From Rubrivivax sp. (GTDB lineage Bacteria; Pseudomonadota; Gammaproteobacteria; Burkholderiales; Burkholderiaceae_C): 64,000 nucleotides of DNA. The notes under the pieces are model-generated. The model saw only the letters and a list, made by a program, of their open reading frames with translations, was not told the origin of the DNA and made no database searches. Both the position numbers and the translations under genes were made by a program. Positions within the stretch are counted from its first letter, which is position 1. Each line of letters starts with the position of its first letter. Positions 8,026 to 16,108 of the stretch are shown one piece after another. Location: the NCBI GenBank assembly GCA_016707445.1, contig JADJHR010000003.1, forward strand, positions 372,001 through 436,000, read 5' to 3'.

Positions 8026-8985
8026 TCAGTTGACCTTGACGCCCTTCTCGGTGAAGAACTTCAGCGCGCCCGGATGGAACGGGATCGGCGAAGCGGCGGC
8101 CTTCTGGTTCTCGAGCTTGAAGTTGGCGGCTTCCTTGTGCACGGCGATCAGGTCGTCGCGCTGATCGAAGATGGCCTTGACAATCTTGTAGGCCTCGGCG
8201 TCGGGCATGCTGGCGTTCGCGACCAGGATGTTCATCACCGTGGCCTGCTTGTTGTCGGCCGTCATGCCGTGGTAGACGGCCTTGGGGATGGTGTCTTCGA
8301 CGTAGAGGTTGCCGTACTTCTTGTTCAGTGCCGGCACCAGGTCGGCGTGGTCGACCAGCACCAGCTTGTTGCCCGGCGTGTTGGCCAGGTCGGTGACGCC
8401 TGCGGTGGGCAAGCCGCCGACCCAGAAGAAGGCGTCGATCTTGCCGTCCTTGATGGCGTTGACCGATTCGGCCACGCTCAGGCGCTCGCGCTTGACGTCC
8501 TTGTCCTTGTCGAGGCCTGCGGCCTCGAGCAGGCGAAACGCCATCACCTCGGTGGCGCTGCCGGGCGCTCCGGTGGAAATGCGCTTGCCCTTCATGTCGG
8601 ACATCTTGGTCACGCCACGGCCTTCGACGCTGACGACGTGCATGCGGTTGGGGTACAGCACCATCAGTGTCCTGAGCGCCACCTTGTTGCCGGTGAACTT
8701 GTTTTCACCGCGGAACGCGTCCTGAGCGGCGTCGGTCATCGTGAAGCCGATGTAGGGCTTGCCGCTGCCCACCAGCTTGAGGTTGTCGACCGAGCCGCCG
8801 GTGACTTCGGCCGTGGCCTGCATGCCCGGCACATGCTTGGACAGCACTGCGGCAACGCCGCCGCCCATCGGGTAGTAGACGCCGCCGGTGCCCCCGGTGG
8901 CAATCGACAGGTTCTGCGCCAGCGCGGTCTGCGACAGCAGCAGGGCGGTGACGCCGCCAATCAAGCCCTGAAGGAATTTGTTCAT
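8026..8985 (-). CDS. TAXI-family TRAP transporter solute receptor
   Basis: This periplasmic substrate-binding protein captures a small organic acid and hands it to the fused permease encoded next. It has 319 residues: a signal peptide (about 1-28, ending in ALAQ), then NLSIATGGTGGVYYPMGGG, the hallmark of the TAXI family. The start at 8985 (MNKFLQGL) is preferred over an in-frame ATG five codons upstream because GGAG sits five bases before it and the signal peptide begins cleanly there. GAPGSATEVMAFRLLEAAG further supports the family. Receptor and permease genes are co-oriented, and the system is complete as a two-gene unit. Confidence 0.94.
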   Translation of the reverse strand: MNKFLQGLIGGVTALLLSQTALAQNLSIATGGTGGVYYPMGGGVAAVLSKHVPGMQATAEVTGGSVDNLKLVGSGKPYIGFTMTDAAQDAFRGENKFTGNKVALRTLMVLYPNRMHVVSVEGRGVTKMSDMKGKRISTGAPGSATEVMAFRLLEAAGLDKDKDVKRERLSVAESVNAIKDGKIDAFFWVGGLPTAGVTDLANTPGNKLVLVDHADLVPALNKKYGNLYVEDTIPKAVYHGMTADNKQATVMNILVANASMPDAEAYKIVKAIFDQRDDLIAVHKEAANFKLENQKAAASPIPFHPGALKFFTEKGVKVN

Positions 8986-9225
8986 CAATGCTCCATGCAA
9001 CAGGTGGCCGCCCGGTGCCGACGTTCATTGCGAACGTTCGGGGTGGACGCACGGCGTGCGTGGCCCCGGGGCCGGCCTGGTTGGTGTTTGCCCGGGGACG
9101 TTTCCGTAACCCAGGCGCTCGCTCCATTCTGGCACGGGGCCTGTTGCCGACCTACCCGGGATTTCATCACTGCCGATCGGCGGCCGCGCGGGTGTGCACA
9201 GGGCCCGCCGAAGTTGGTTTGCACC

Positions 9226-10665
9226 TCATTCGCGAACCACCGTCACCGTGCAACCGGCCTCGGCCACCACCTGCGAGCTGACGCTGCCCAGGTAGCGCCG
9301 CAGCGGCGATGCGCCGCGCGCGCCCAGCACCAGGTGGTCGGTGCGGGTGCGCGCCGCAAAATCGACCAGGGCCGCTGCGACGTCGGGCGCCTCAAGAACG
9401 TGAAAGGTCAGCCGCGCCTCGTCGAGTGCCAGCCGCCCGAGCAAAGGCCGAGCCCAGTGCTTGAGGGCCACCAACTGCCTGACATGCCGGTTGCGTCCCT
9501 CGGCGTCGACGCGTTCGTCCATGCCGATGCGGCCGTTGCGCATCACGCTGACGCAGGCCAGCCGGGCGCCGGGCTCGGTGATCACGATGCGCTGCACGGT
9601 CTCGCGCAACTGCTCCAGCAGGCCCGGCCCTGCCTTGTCGACATCGACTGCGACCATCACGATCGGGCTGTGCCTGATCTGGCTGACGGCGCCCGGGTGC
9701 AGATCGGAGCTGCGGTCGCCCCGCATGCCGCCCAGGCGTCGCTTCAGCTGGCGCCACGGGCTGTCAAGGCCGACCCGGTGGGCCCTTGCGGTCAGCACCA
9801 CCTGGTCAGGGAACTGCAACGCGAGCGCCAGCTGCGCGCCGGTCTGGATGCGGTCCTCGGGGCGCACCTCCAGGCACTGCAGGATCACCTCCTGCAGCCA
9901 GGGCGGGCAGTCGGCACGCCAGTGGCGGGGCGGCACGGCGTGGTCGAACAACCGACGGCGCAGTGCGCTCAGGTTGTCCGGCAGGCCGAACGGCCGCTGG
10001 CCGGTGGTGAAGTGGTACAGCATCACGCCCAGCGCAAAGAGGTCGCTGCGCGGGTCGTTGCGCACATGCCGCACCTGCTCGGGCGACATGTAGGGGCCGG
10101 TGCCCAGCGGCACTTCGAACTGCTCGTCCAGCAGGTCGGGCAGGAGGTCGTGGCGCGACAGCCCGAAGTCCACCAGCACGGCCGTGCCGTCGGGCCGGAA
10201 CATGATGTTGCTGGGCTTGACGTCCAGATGAACCAGCCCCTGCCGGTGCAGATCGTGCAGCGCGCTGGCCACGCGCGAGCCGATCTCGATGACCTCGTCG
10301 ATCGGCAGCGGCGCGGCCTGCAGCCGCGGGCGCAGCGACGCGCCGCCGATGCGCTCCATCACGATGTACGGCCGCTGGGTGAAGTCACCGGCCGCGACAT
10401 GGCGCGGCACGTGCGGCCCGCGCAGATTGGGCAGGATCATCTGTTCGACCTCGAACCCGACGATGCCGGCCGGGTCTTCGTCGGGCAGCAGACGCGGCAC
10501 CTTCATGACCAGCGGCAGCCCGTCGTCATCGGGCGCAGGCTGGGCACGGCGGGTCTGCCACAAGGTGGCCATGCCGCCCTGGTGCAGTTGCGGACCGACG
10601 ACAAAACCGTCGATCACCTGGCCTTCGACCGGGCCCTGCGCCACCGCCAGGCCCTGGTCAGACAC
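9226..10665 (-). CDS. serine/threonine protein kinase fused to a universal stress protein domain
   Basis: The 479-residue protein has an N-terminal eukaryotic-type kinase domain (about 20-290). It shows ATP-binding Lys55 (VMKVPR), catalytic Asp148 in HLDVKPSN, DFG at 166-168 and the APE-equivalent SPE after GTGPYM. The glycine loop (LHQGGMATLW) is recognisable. Residues about 333-478 form a UspA-like domain whose C-terminal nucleotide motif reads GARGASPLRRYLGS, close to the GX2GX9G(S/T) consensus of ATP-binding Usp proteins. No transmembrane segment is seen, so it is cytoplasmic. Translation starts at a GTG that overlaps the end of the metallophosphoesterase gene by eight bases, making a kinase/phosphoesterase pair. 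The target protein is unknown. Confidence 0.9.
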   Translation of the reverse strand: MSDQGLAVAQGPVEGQVIDGFVVGPQLHQGGMATLWQTRRAQPAPDDDGLPLVMKVPRLLPDEDPAGIVGFEVEQMILPNLRGPHVPRHVAAGDFTQRPYIVMERIGGASLRPRLQAAPLPIDEVIEIGSRVASALHDLHRQGLVHLDVKPSNIMFRPDGTAVLVDFGLSRHDLLPDLLDEQFEVPLGTGPYMSPEQVRHVRNDPRSDLFALGVMLYHFTTGQRPFGLPDNLSALRRRLFDHAVPPRHWRADCPPWLQEVILQCLEVRPEDRIQTGAQLALALQFPDQVVLTARAHRVGLDSPWRQLKRRLGGMRGDRSSDLHPGAVSQIRHSPIVMVAVDVDKAGPGLLEQLRETVQRIVITEPGARLACVSVMRNGRIGMDERVDAEGRNRHVRQLVALKHWARPLLGRLALDEARLTFHVLEAPDVAAALVDFAARTRTDHLVLGARGASPLRRYLGSVSSQVVAEAGCTVTVVRE

Positions 10666-11401
10666 CGAGCGCCAGGCGCTCGCCCAGCGCGCGCGGCAGC
10701 CCGGCGGCGTGGATGCGCGCGGCTGCGCTGTCGTGGTCGTAGGGCACGCGCCAGAAGGTCAGCGTGCCGGCTGCGGTGTCGTGCATGGCATAGCAGGCCG
10801 CCGGGTCGCCGTCGCGGGGCTGGCCGACCGAACCCGGAATCACCAGCCAGCGTCGCTGCGTCAGCAACGTGATGGGCACGCCGGGTGTCGGCACGAAGTC
10901 ACCGGCGCGCCCCAGGCGCGACAGGTGGTACAGGCGCGGCTCGTGCACGTGGCCGCAGAACGTCAGCCGGGCGCGCGTGGCGTGCAGGCTGCGCACAGCA
11001 TCGAAGCGACCCAGGATGTAGCCCCAATCGGCCGGCGCCCAGGCATTGGCATGAACGTACAGCCGTTCCGGCGTCTCGTCGGTCAGCGGCAGGCTGGCCA
11101 GAAAGTCCATCTGCTCGGGGTCGAGCTGCGCCCGCGTCCATTCGATCACCTGGCGCGGCTCGAGCCGCATGCCGGGCGAAGGGCCGAGGATGGTCGCGCG
11201 GTCATGATTGCCCATCACCGCGCGCGCACCCTGCTGCACCAGTTCGCGCACGCGGTCGACCACCCAGCCGGGATCGGCGCCGTAACCGACGAAGTCACCC
11301 AGCAGGGCGTAGTCCTGCGCCTGCTGGTCGGCCGCGTGCTCGAGCACCGCCTGCACGGCTTCACGGTTGGCGTGCAGATCGGTGAGGATGGCGGTCTTCA
11401 T
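10658..11401 (-). CDS. metallophosphoesterase (calcineurin-like)
   Basis: The 247-residue product has all five metal-binding motifs of the calcineurin-like superfamily: DLHAN near residue 8, GDFVGYG at about 36, GNHD at about 65, a later conserved His in VHANAW and GHVHEP at about 145. The compact size and the DLHAN/GYG pattern resemble the YfcE/Ser-Thr phosphatase-like group encoded in many genomes as a predicted phosphodiesterase. Its last eight bases overlap the start of the downstream kinase-Usp gene, so the two are co-translated. Reversal of the kinase's phosphorylation is an attractive guess from this linkage, but a nucleotide or cyclic-nucleotide substrate is equally possible. Confidence 0.88.
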   Translation of the reverse strand: MKTAILTDLHANREAVQAVLEHAADQQAQDYALLGDFVGYGADPGWVVDRVRELVQQGARAVMGNHDRATILGPSPGMRLEPRQVIEWTRAQLDPEQMDFLASLPLTDETPERLYVHANAWAPADWGYILGRFDAVRSLHATRARLTFCGHVHEPRLYHLSRLGRAGDFVPTPGVPITLLTQRRWLVIPGSVGQPRDGDPAACYAMHDTAAGTLTFWRVPYDHDSAAARIHAAGLPRALGERLALGV

Positions 11402-11447
11402 GTTGTGGGTCCCTTTGGCGCTGCAGGCGCTTGAGGGGCCGGAATCC

Positions 11448-12206
11448 TCAGCCTCGACCGACGAAGGGCATCTTGGTCGCCATCACGTTGACGAACAGCA
11501 TGTTGGCGCTGAGCGGCAGGCGCGACATCATGAGAATGGTGTCGACCACACACTGCAGGTCCATGCGCGGCTCGGGCCGCATGCTGCCGTCGGCCTGCGG
11601 CACGCCGCCCACCATGCGCTCGGTCATCTCGCTGGCGGCATTGCCGATGTCGATCTGGCCGACCGCGATGTCGAACGGCCGGCCGTCGAGTGCGGCCGTG
11701 CGTGTCAGGCCGCTGACGGCGTGCTTGGTCGCGGTGTAGGCGATCGATCCCGGCCGTGGTGCGTAGGCCGAGATCGAGCCGTTGTTGATGATGCGACCTC
11801 CCATCGGCGTCTGGTTCTTCATCAGCTTGAAGGCCTGGCTCAGGCAGTAGAAGCTGCCGTTCAGGTTGGCGTCGACCACGCGACGCCAGTCGGCGCCGCT
11901 GATGGCGTCGGGGGTGGCCACTGGCAGACCCATGCCGGCGTTGTTGAACAGCAGATCGAGGCGGCCGAAGCGCTGCCGCACGGCGGCAAAGGCGGCGGCG
12001 ACCTGATCTTCCTGACCGACGTCGCAGGCCAGTGGCAGCGTGCGCGCAGCGGCGTCGCCAGCCATGGCCGCAGTGGCCTGCAGCGTGTCGATGCGACGGC
12101 CCAGCAGCGCGACGGTCCAGCCTTCTTTCAGCAGGCCGAGGGCGCAGGCACGGCCGATGCCGGATCCGGCGCCGGTGATGAGGGCAATCTTGGAGGATGA
12201 GCTCAT
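11448..12206 (-). CDS. SDR family NAD(P)-dependent oxidoreductase
   Basis: This is a classical short-chain dehydrogenase of 252 residues. The Rossmann motif is GAGSGIG (near residue 12), NNAG is at about 87, the catalytic Ser lies in NNGSIS and the catalytic YTATK (Tyr/Lys) is at about 157. It lies downstream of the IlvD/Edd sugar-acid dehydratase gene on the same strand with a 60-bp gap. It may oxidise or reduce a sugar-derived hydroxyl in that pathway. The substrate is not predictable from sequence alone. Confidence 0.88.
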   Translation of the reverse strand: MSSSSKIALITGAGSGIGRACALGLLKEGWTVALLGRRIDTLQATAAMAGDAAARTLPLACDVGQEDQVAAAFAAVRQRFGRLDLLFNNAGMGLPVATPDAISGADWRRVVDANLNGSFYCLSQAFKLMKNQTPMGGRIINNGSISAYAPRPGSIAYTATKHAVSGLTRTAALDGRPFDIAVGQIDIGNAASEMTERMVGGVPQADGSMRPEPRMDLQCVVDTILMMSRLPLSANMLFVNVMATKMPFVGRG

Positions 12207-12266
12207 GGAGGTCTTGTGGGGGGTGGTTGCGTCGTTGGGATCGGCGTGCCGCGGCGTCGCCTGAAC

Positions 12267-14003
12267 TCAGTGATTGTCCTTGGGTACTGCCGACCCTCGT
12301 CGGCCGACCAGAAAGTCGAGGTCGGCGCCCTGGTCGGCCTGCAGCACATGGTCGATGTAGAGCTTCCAGTAGCCGCTGCTCATGGCCGGCGCCGGCGCGC
12401 TCCAGGCGGCGCGGCGGCGCTCGAGTTCGGCATCTTCGACGTGCAGGTGCAGGCGGCGGCCGGCCACGTCCAGCGTGATGCGGTCGCCGTTGTGCACCAG
12501 CGCCAGCGGGCCGCCGGCGGCGGCCTCGGGCGTGGTGTGCAGCACCACGGTGCCGTAGGCGGTGCCGCTCATGCGTGCGTCGCTGATGCGCACCATGTCG
12601 GTCACGCCCTTGCGCAGCACCTTGGGCGGCAGCGGCATGTTGCCGACCTCAGCCATGCCGGGGTAGCCCTTGGGGCCGCAGTTCTTCAGCACCAGGATGC
12701 AGGTCTCGTCGACATCGAGCGATTCGTCGTCGATGCGCACATGGAAGTCGTTGCTGTCCTCGAACACCACCGCGCGGCCGGTGTGCTGCATCAGCGCCGG
12801 CGTGGCCGCGCTGGGCTTGATGACCGCGCCGCGCGGCGCCAGGTTGCCGCGCAGCACGGCGATGCCGGCCTTCTCCTTGAAGGGCTGGGCCATGGACTTG
12901 ATGACCGCCGGGTTGAAGTTCTCGACGTCGGCGATGTTCTGGCCCACGGTGCGTCCGTTGGCAGTGACCGCGTCCAGGTGCAGCGTGGCCGCGATCTCCT
13001 TCATCACCACCGGCAGGCCGCCGGCGTAGCAGAAGTCTTCCATCAGGAACTGGCCGCTGGGCTGCAGGTTGACCAGGCAGGGCATCTCGCTGCCCAGCTT
13101 TTCGAAGTCGTCGATCGTCAGCTTGACGCCCAGACGACCGGCGATGGCGATCAGGTGGATCACCGCGTTGGTGCTGCCGCCGATGGCGGCCAGCGTGCGG
13201 ATCGCGTTTTCGAAGGCTTCGCGCGTCAGCACGTCGGAGAGGGTCTGGTCGGCATGCACCATCTCGACGATGCGCCGCCCGGCGTTACGCGCAATCACGT
13301 TGCGCCGGCCGTCCACCGCCGGGTAGGCGGCGTTGCCCGGCAGCCCGATGCCGAGCGCCTCGACCATGCTGGCCATCGTGCTGGCGGTGCCCATGGTCAT
13401 GCAGTGGCCGTGGCTGCGGTGCATGCAGCTCTCGGCCTCGAAGAAGTCGGCCAGCTTCAGCGTGCCGGCGCGCACCTGCTCGCTCATGCTCCACACGCCG
13501 GTGCCCGAGCCGAGTTCCTGGCCGCGCCACTTGCCGTTGAGCATGGGCCCGCCGCTGACACCGATGGTCGGCAGGTCGACGCTGGCCGCACCCATCAGCA
13601 GGCTGGGCGTGGTCTTGTCGCAGCCCATCAGCAGCACCACGCCGTCGATCGGGTTGCCGCGGATGCTTTCTTCGACGTCCATGCTGGCCAGGTTGCGGTA
13701 CAGCATGGCGGTCGGACGCAGCATGGTCTCGCCGAGCGACACCACCGGAAATTCGAGCGGGAAGCCACCGGCCTCGTACACACCGATCTTCACTTGCTCG
13801 GCCAGCGTGCGAAAGTGGCTGTTGCAGGGTGTGAGCTGGCTGAAGGTGTTGCAGATGCCGATCACCGGCCGGCCGTCGAACTGGTCATGCGGCACACCCT
13901 TGCCCTTGACCCAGCTTCGGTAGGCAAAGCCATCGCGATCCTGGCGGCCGAACCACTGCTGGCTGCGCAGGTCTTCGGGCTTCTTGCGCGGTTTCGAACT
14001 CAT
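12267..14003 (-). CDS. IlvD/Edd-family sugar-acid dehydratase (L-arabinonate dehydratase type)
   Basis: This cytoplasmic Fe-S dehydratase converts an aldonate to a 2-keto-3-deoxy acid. It has 578 residues. Three cysteines in the expected positions, Cys60 (LTPCN), Cys128 (MGCDKTTPS) and Cys201 (HGHCMTMG), match the [2Fe-2S] ligand pattern of the pentonate dehydratase branch rather than the [4Fe-4S] IlvD of some amino-acid pathways. ARMSGTAYGTVVLH near residue 485 is the family C-terminal signature. The start MSSKPRKKPEDLRSQQWF is typical of L-arabinonate/D-xylonate dehydratases. Its divergent neighbour is a 2-hydroxyacid dehydrogenase, and the 109-bp gap between them holds a candidate GntR operator. 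Exact sugar acid unknown. Confidence 0.88.
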   Translation of the reverse strand: MSSKPRKKPEDLRSQQWFGRQDRDGFAYRSWVKGKGVPHDQFDGRPVIGICNTFSQLTPCNSHFRTLAEQVKIGVYEAGGFPLEFPVVSLGETMLRPTAMLYRNLASMDVEESIRGNPIDGVVLLMGCDKTTPSLLMGAASVDLPTIGVSGGPMLNGKWRGQELGSGTGVWSMSEQVRAGTLKLADFFEAESCMHRSHGHCMTMGTASTMASMVEALGIGLPGNAAYPAVDGRRNVIARNAGRRIVEMVHADQTLSDVLTREAFENAIRTLAAIGGSTNAVIHLIAIAGRLGVKLTIDDFEKLGSEMPCLVNLQPSGQFLMEDFCYAGGLPVVMKEIAATLHLDAVTANGRTVGQNIADVENFNPAVIKSMAQPFKEKAGIAVLRGNLAPRGAVIKPSAATPALMQHTGRAVVFEDSNDFHVRIDDESLDVDETCILVLKNCGPKGYPGMAEVGNMPLPPKVLRKGVTDMVRISDARMSGTAYGTVVLHTTPEAAAGGPLALVHNGDRITLDVAGRRLHLHVEDAELERRRAAWSAPAPAMSSGYWKLYIDHVLQADQGADLDFLVGRRGSAVPKDNH

Positions 14004-14050
14004 CGCTTGCTGGCATTCCCGGGGTGGGGTTTGTGGTTGCTTGGAATATT

Positions 14051-14065
14051 ATGGTATGACGATTG
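14051..14065. promoter_or_regulatory. candidate FadR-type GntR operator in the dehydratase/dehydrogenase divergent promoter
   Basis: The site reads ATGGTATGACGATTG. Its core TGGTATGACGA fits the TNGTNNNACNA half-palindrome bound by FadR-subfamily GntR regulators. The reverse complement begins CAATCGTCATACC, a 13-base string that occurs again at 18113-18125 just before the denD-like gene. It is in the short divergent gap between two catabolic genes, and a FadR-type regulator is encoded 2 kb away. The sequence match is observed; binding is inferred. Confidence 0.5.
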
Positions 14066-14112
14066 AGCCGCCATCGGCTGTCACCCTTAGTTCAGCAACG
14101 TTCATACCCACC

Positions 14113-15078
14113 ATGCCCGATCCGATCCAAGTCCTCGCCGTTTCCAAGCTCTCACCCCTGTGGTCGCCGCAATTGCGGGCCACCTACCATGTGCACGAAC
14201 GCCTGCACGAGACCGATGCTGCCGCATTTGCGCAGGTGGCGCCGCAGATCCGCGCCATCGCCGCCAGTGGCGATTCGAAGGTGCCGGCCGAACTGATTGC
14301 GCGCTTGCCCGCGCTGGAGATCATTTCGGTGATGGGGGTGGGCTACGACGGCGTCGACGCGCTGGCGGCCAAGGCGCGCGGGGTGCCGGTCACGCACACG
14401 CCCGACGTGCTGAACGACGATGTGGCCGACCTGGCGCTGGGCCTGATGCTGTGCGCTGCACGCCAGTTGCCGGCGGCCGACCGCTTCGTGCGCGAGGGCC
14501 GCTGGCCGCAAGGCGCGATGCCGCTGGCCACCAAGATGTCGGGCGCGCGCCTGGGCATCGTCGGCATGGGTCGCATCGGCCAGTCCATCGCGCAGCGCGC
14601 CGCTGCCTTCGGCATGGTGATCGCGTACACGGCGCGCAGTGCCAAGCCCGATCTGCCTTACCGCTACCTGCCCGATGCGCGCGCGCTGGCGGCCGAAAGC
14701 GATTTTCTGGTGCTGATCACACCGGGTGGTGCGCTCACGCGCAAGCTGGTCAATGCCGAGGTGCTGTCGGCACTGGGCAAGGGCGCGGGGCAGGGCATCC
14801 TGGTCAACGTGGCGCGTGGCTCGGTGGTCGACGAGGCGGCGCTGATCGATGCACTTGAGCGGGGTGTCATCGCCGGTGCCGCGCTGGATGTGTTCGAAAG
14901 CGAACCGCAGGTGCCCGAGCGGCTGCGCGCCTTGCCGCAGGTGGTGCTGGCGCCGCACATCGGCAGTGCCACCGCGGCCACCCGGCAGGCCATGGCCGAT
15001 CTGGCGCAGGGCAACCTGGCCGCGCACTTCGCCGGCCAGCCTCTGCTGACGCCAGTGCCCGAGTGGCGCAGCCGCTGA
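14113..15078 (+). CDS. D-isomer-specific 2-hydroxyacid dehydrogenase
   Basis: This 321-residue NAD(P)-dependent enzyme of the D-2-hydroxyacid dehydrogenase family probably acts as a glyoxylate/hydroxypyruvate or sugar-acid reductase. The nucleotide-binding loop GMGRIGQSIA starts at residue 151. The catalytic triad is Arg235 (NVARGSVVDE), Glu264 (FESEPQVP) and His282 (APHIGSAT). The ATG at 14113 gives the family N-terminus; an upstream extension lacks homology-like features. The gene is divergent from the IlvD/Edd dehydratase and shares its promoter region. Its TGA overlaps the ATG of a decayed solute-binding protein gene, showing that an operon once continued. Confidence 0.9.
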   Translation: MPDPIQVLAVSKLSPLWSPQLRATYHVHERLHETDAAAFAQVAPQIRAIAASGDSKVPAELIARLPALEIISVMGVGYDGVDALAAKARGVPVTHTPDVLNDDVADLALGLMLCAARQLPAADRFVREGRWPQGAMPLATKMSGARLGIVGMGRIGQSIAQRAAAFGMVIAYTARSAKPDLPYRYLPDARALAAESDFLVLITPGGALTRKLVNAEVLSALGKGAGQGILVNVARGSVVDEAALIDALERGVIAGAALDVFESEPQVPERLRALPQVVLAPHIGSATAATRQAMADLAQGNLAAHFAGQPLLTPVPEWRSR

Positions 15079-15290
15079 TGCGCGGCTGCGCCACGGCCGC
15101 CGGTGCTGCGCAAGCTCAGGACAAGACGACCGTCTGATGGGACAAGAGCTTCTACAAGGCCGCGGACGACGCGCTGTTCTCGGCCATCAAGGTGTTCGAG
15201 ACCAACAACAAGGGCATCAAGGTCGATCTGTCGCAGTACCCGATCCAGGGCATGATCCCGGCGGCACTCGATTCGGGCAACCCGCCCGCT
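15078..15290 (+). pseudogene. remnant of an ABC sugar-transporter solute-binding protein
   Basis: An ATG overlaps the preceding stop. The frame then encodes what looks like the end of a signal peptide (ATAAGAAQAQ, then DKTTV), an in-frame TGA at 15135-15137, and the start of a mature extracellular solute-binding protein (WDKSFYKAADDALFSAIKVF, then GIKVDLSQYPIQ and ALDSGNPP). The match to family 1 sugar-binding proteins stops near 15290, and the frame runs on into unrelated residues to a stop at 15378-15380. The gene is thus broken by a nonsense codon and has lost nearly all of its 3' portion. It suggests that a sugar or sugar-acid ABC importer was once part of this operon. Confidence 0.65.
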
Positions 15291-15377
15291 GCCGACGCAG
15301 CGGCGCTGGTGCTGGACATCGGCGCTTCGGCGCAGCAACTGGCCGACCAGGCCCTGATCTGGTTGCAAGTGAGCACA

Positions 15378-15709
15378 TGACGATCACCGCACAAGGCTTT
15401 CGGTTGGACGCGGCGCTTAGGGCCAGTGTGGCTGCCATCGAGCAGGGCATCAGACCGATCGACATCCTGTTCAACAATGCCCGCACCACGCAGCGCGCGC
15501 CCTTTCACGAGTTTCCGCACGGGGCCCGGCAACGCATCCTGCGCATCAACGTCGACCGCATGTTCATCGCCGACGCCGCATTCAACCAGTGGCTGGTCAA
15601 CTGCGCACCCCGCCGGCGCTGGGGCGACGTCGAGGACCTGGGCGGCGCGGCTGCCTTCGTCTACCGCCACAACTTTTACGTCGATGGCGGCGTGACAGCA
15701 ACACTCTGA
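15378..15709 (+). pseudogene. internally deleted gluconate 5-dehydrogenase-like SDR remnant
   Basis: The frame encodes pieces of an SDR of the gluconate 5-dehydrogenase (IdnO/Gno) type. RASVAAIEQGIRPIDILFNNA and RAPFHEFPHGA come from the middle part, then the sequence jumps directly to AFNQWLV, RRRWGDVEDLGGAAAF and YVDGGVTATL from the C-terminus. The Rossmann glycine motif, the catalytic Ser and the YxxxK segment are all missing, and a smaller deletion removes the residues normally before YVDGG. The reading frame is still open, so a product might be made, but it cannot be a working dehydrogenase. Bases 15291-15377, just upstream, could not be assigned. Confidence 0.65.
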
Positions 15710-15713
15710 CCCC

Positions 15714-16097
15714 ATGACCACCTTCACCCAAGTCATCCTCTTCACCGACGCAGACGGCCGGGCGCGCTTTCGCGAACAAGGCATCGAACTGGGCGAAGGC
15801 AAGCCGCAGGCGCGGCTGTCGGCGCTGATGCCCAGCAGCGGTTTGCAATTGCGCGAGAGCCCGATCGGGTTTCGCAGCGACTTCCATTGCACCGAGACGC
15901 CGCAGTGGGTGTTCATCCTGCGCGGGCGCATGGAGATCGGCCTGCAGGACGGCAGCTCGCGCATCTTCGGGCCGGGCGAACATTTCTACTCGGACGACCG
16001 CCTGCCCGAAGCTGCCCGCTTCGACCGCAGCGTGCACGGCCACTGGAGCCGTCAGGTCGGACCCGAGGACCTGGTCACGGCCTTTGTCAGGGCCTGA
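15714..16097 (+). CDS. small cupin-domain protein
   Basis: This 127-residue single cupin barrel contains the first motif in FRSDFHCTETPQWVFILRG and the second in GSSRIFGPGEHFY. One histidine and a glutamate/glutamine-type ligand set are visible, so metal binding is plausible but not certain. It sits between the decayed sugar genes and the GntR regulator gene, 11 bp before the latter. Small cupins next to sugar-acid operons often act as isomerases or sugar sensors. The function here is unknown. Confidence 0.78.
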   Translation: MTTFTQVILFTDADGRARFREQGIELGEGKPQARLSALMPSSGLQLRESPIGFRSDFHCTETPQWVFILRGRMEIGLQDGSSRIFGPGEHFYSDDRLPEAARFDRSVHGHWSRQVGPEDLVTAFVRA

Positions 16098-16108
16098 TCG
16101 GCAGCGCG

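Noticed and set aside
8074..10872. 932-codon open frame on the plus strand across the TRAP receptor and kinase genes
   Set aside because: It is antisense to two well supported genes, has His/Gln/Val-rich composition typical of GC-rich reverse frames, and shows no domain or ribosome-binding site.
12216..14066. 616-codon plus-strand frame opposite the IlvD/Edd dehydratase
   Set aside because: Antisense shadow; the dehydratase on the minus strand has all three cluster cysteines.
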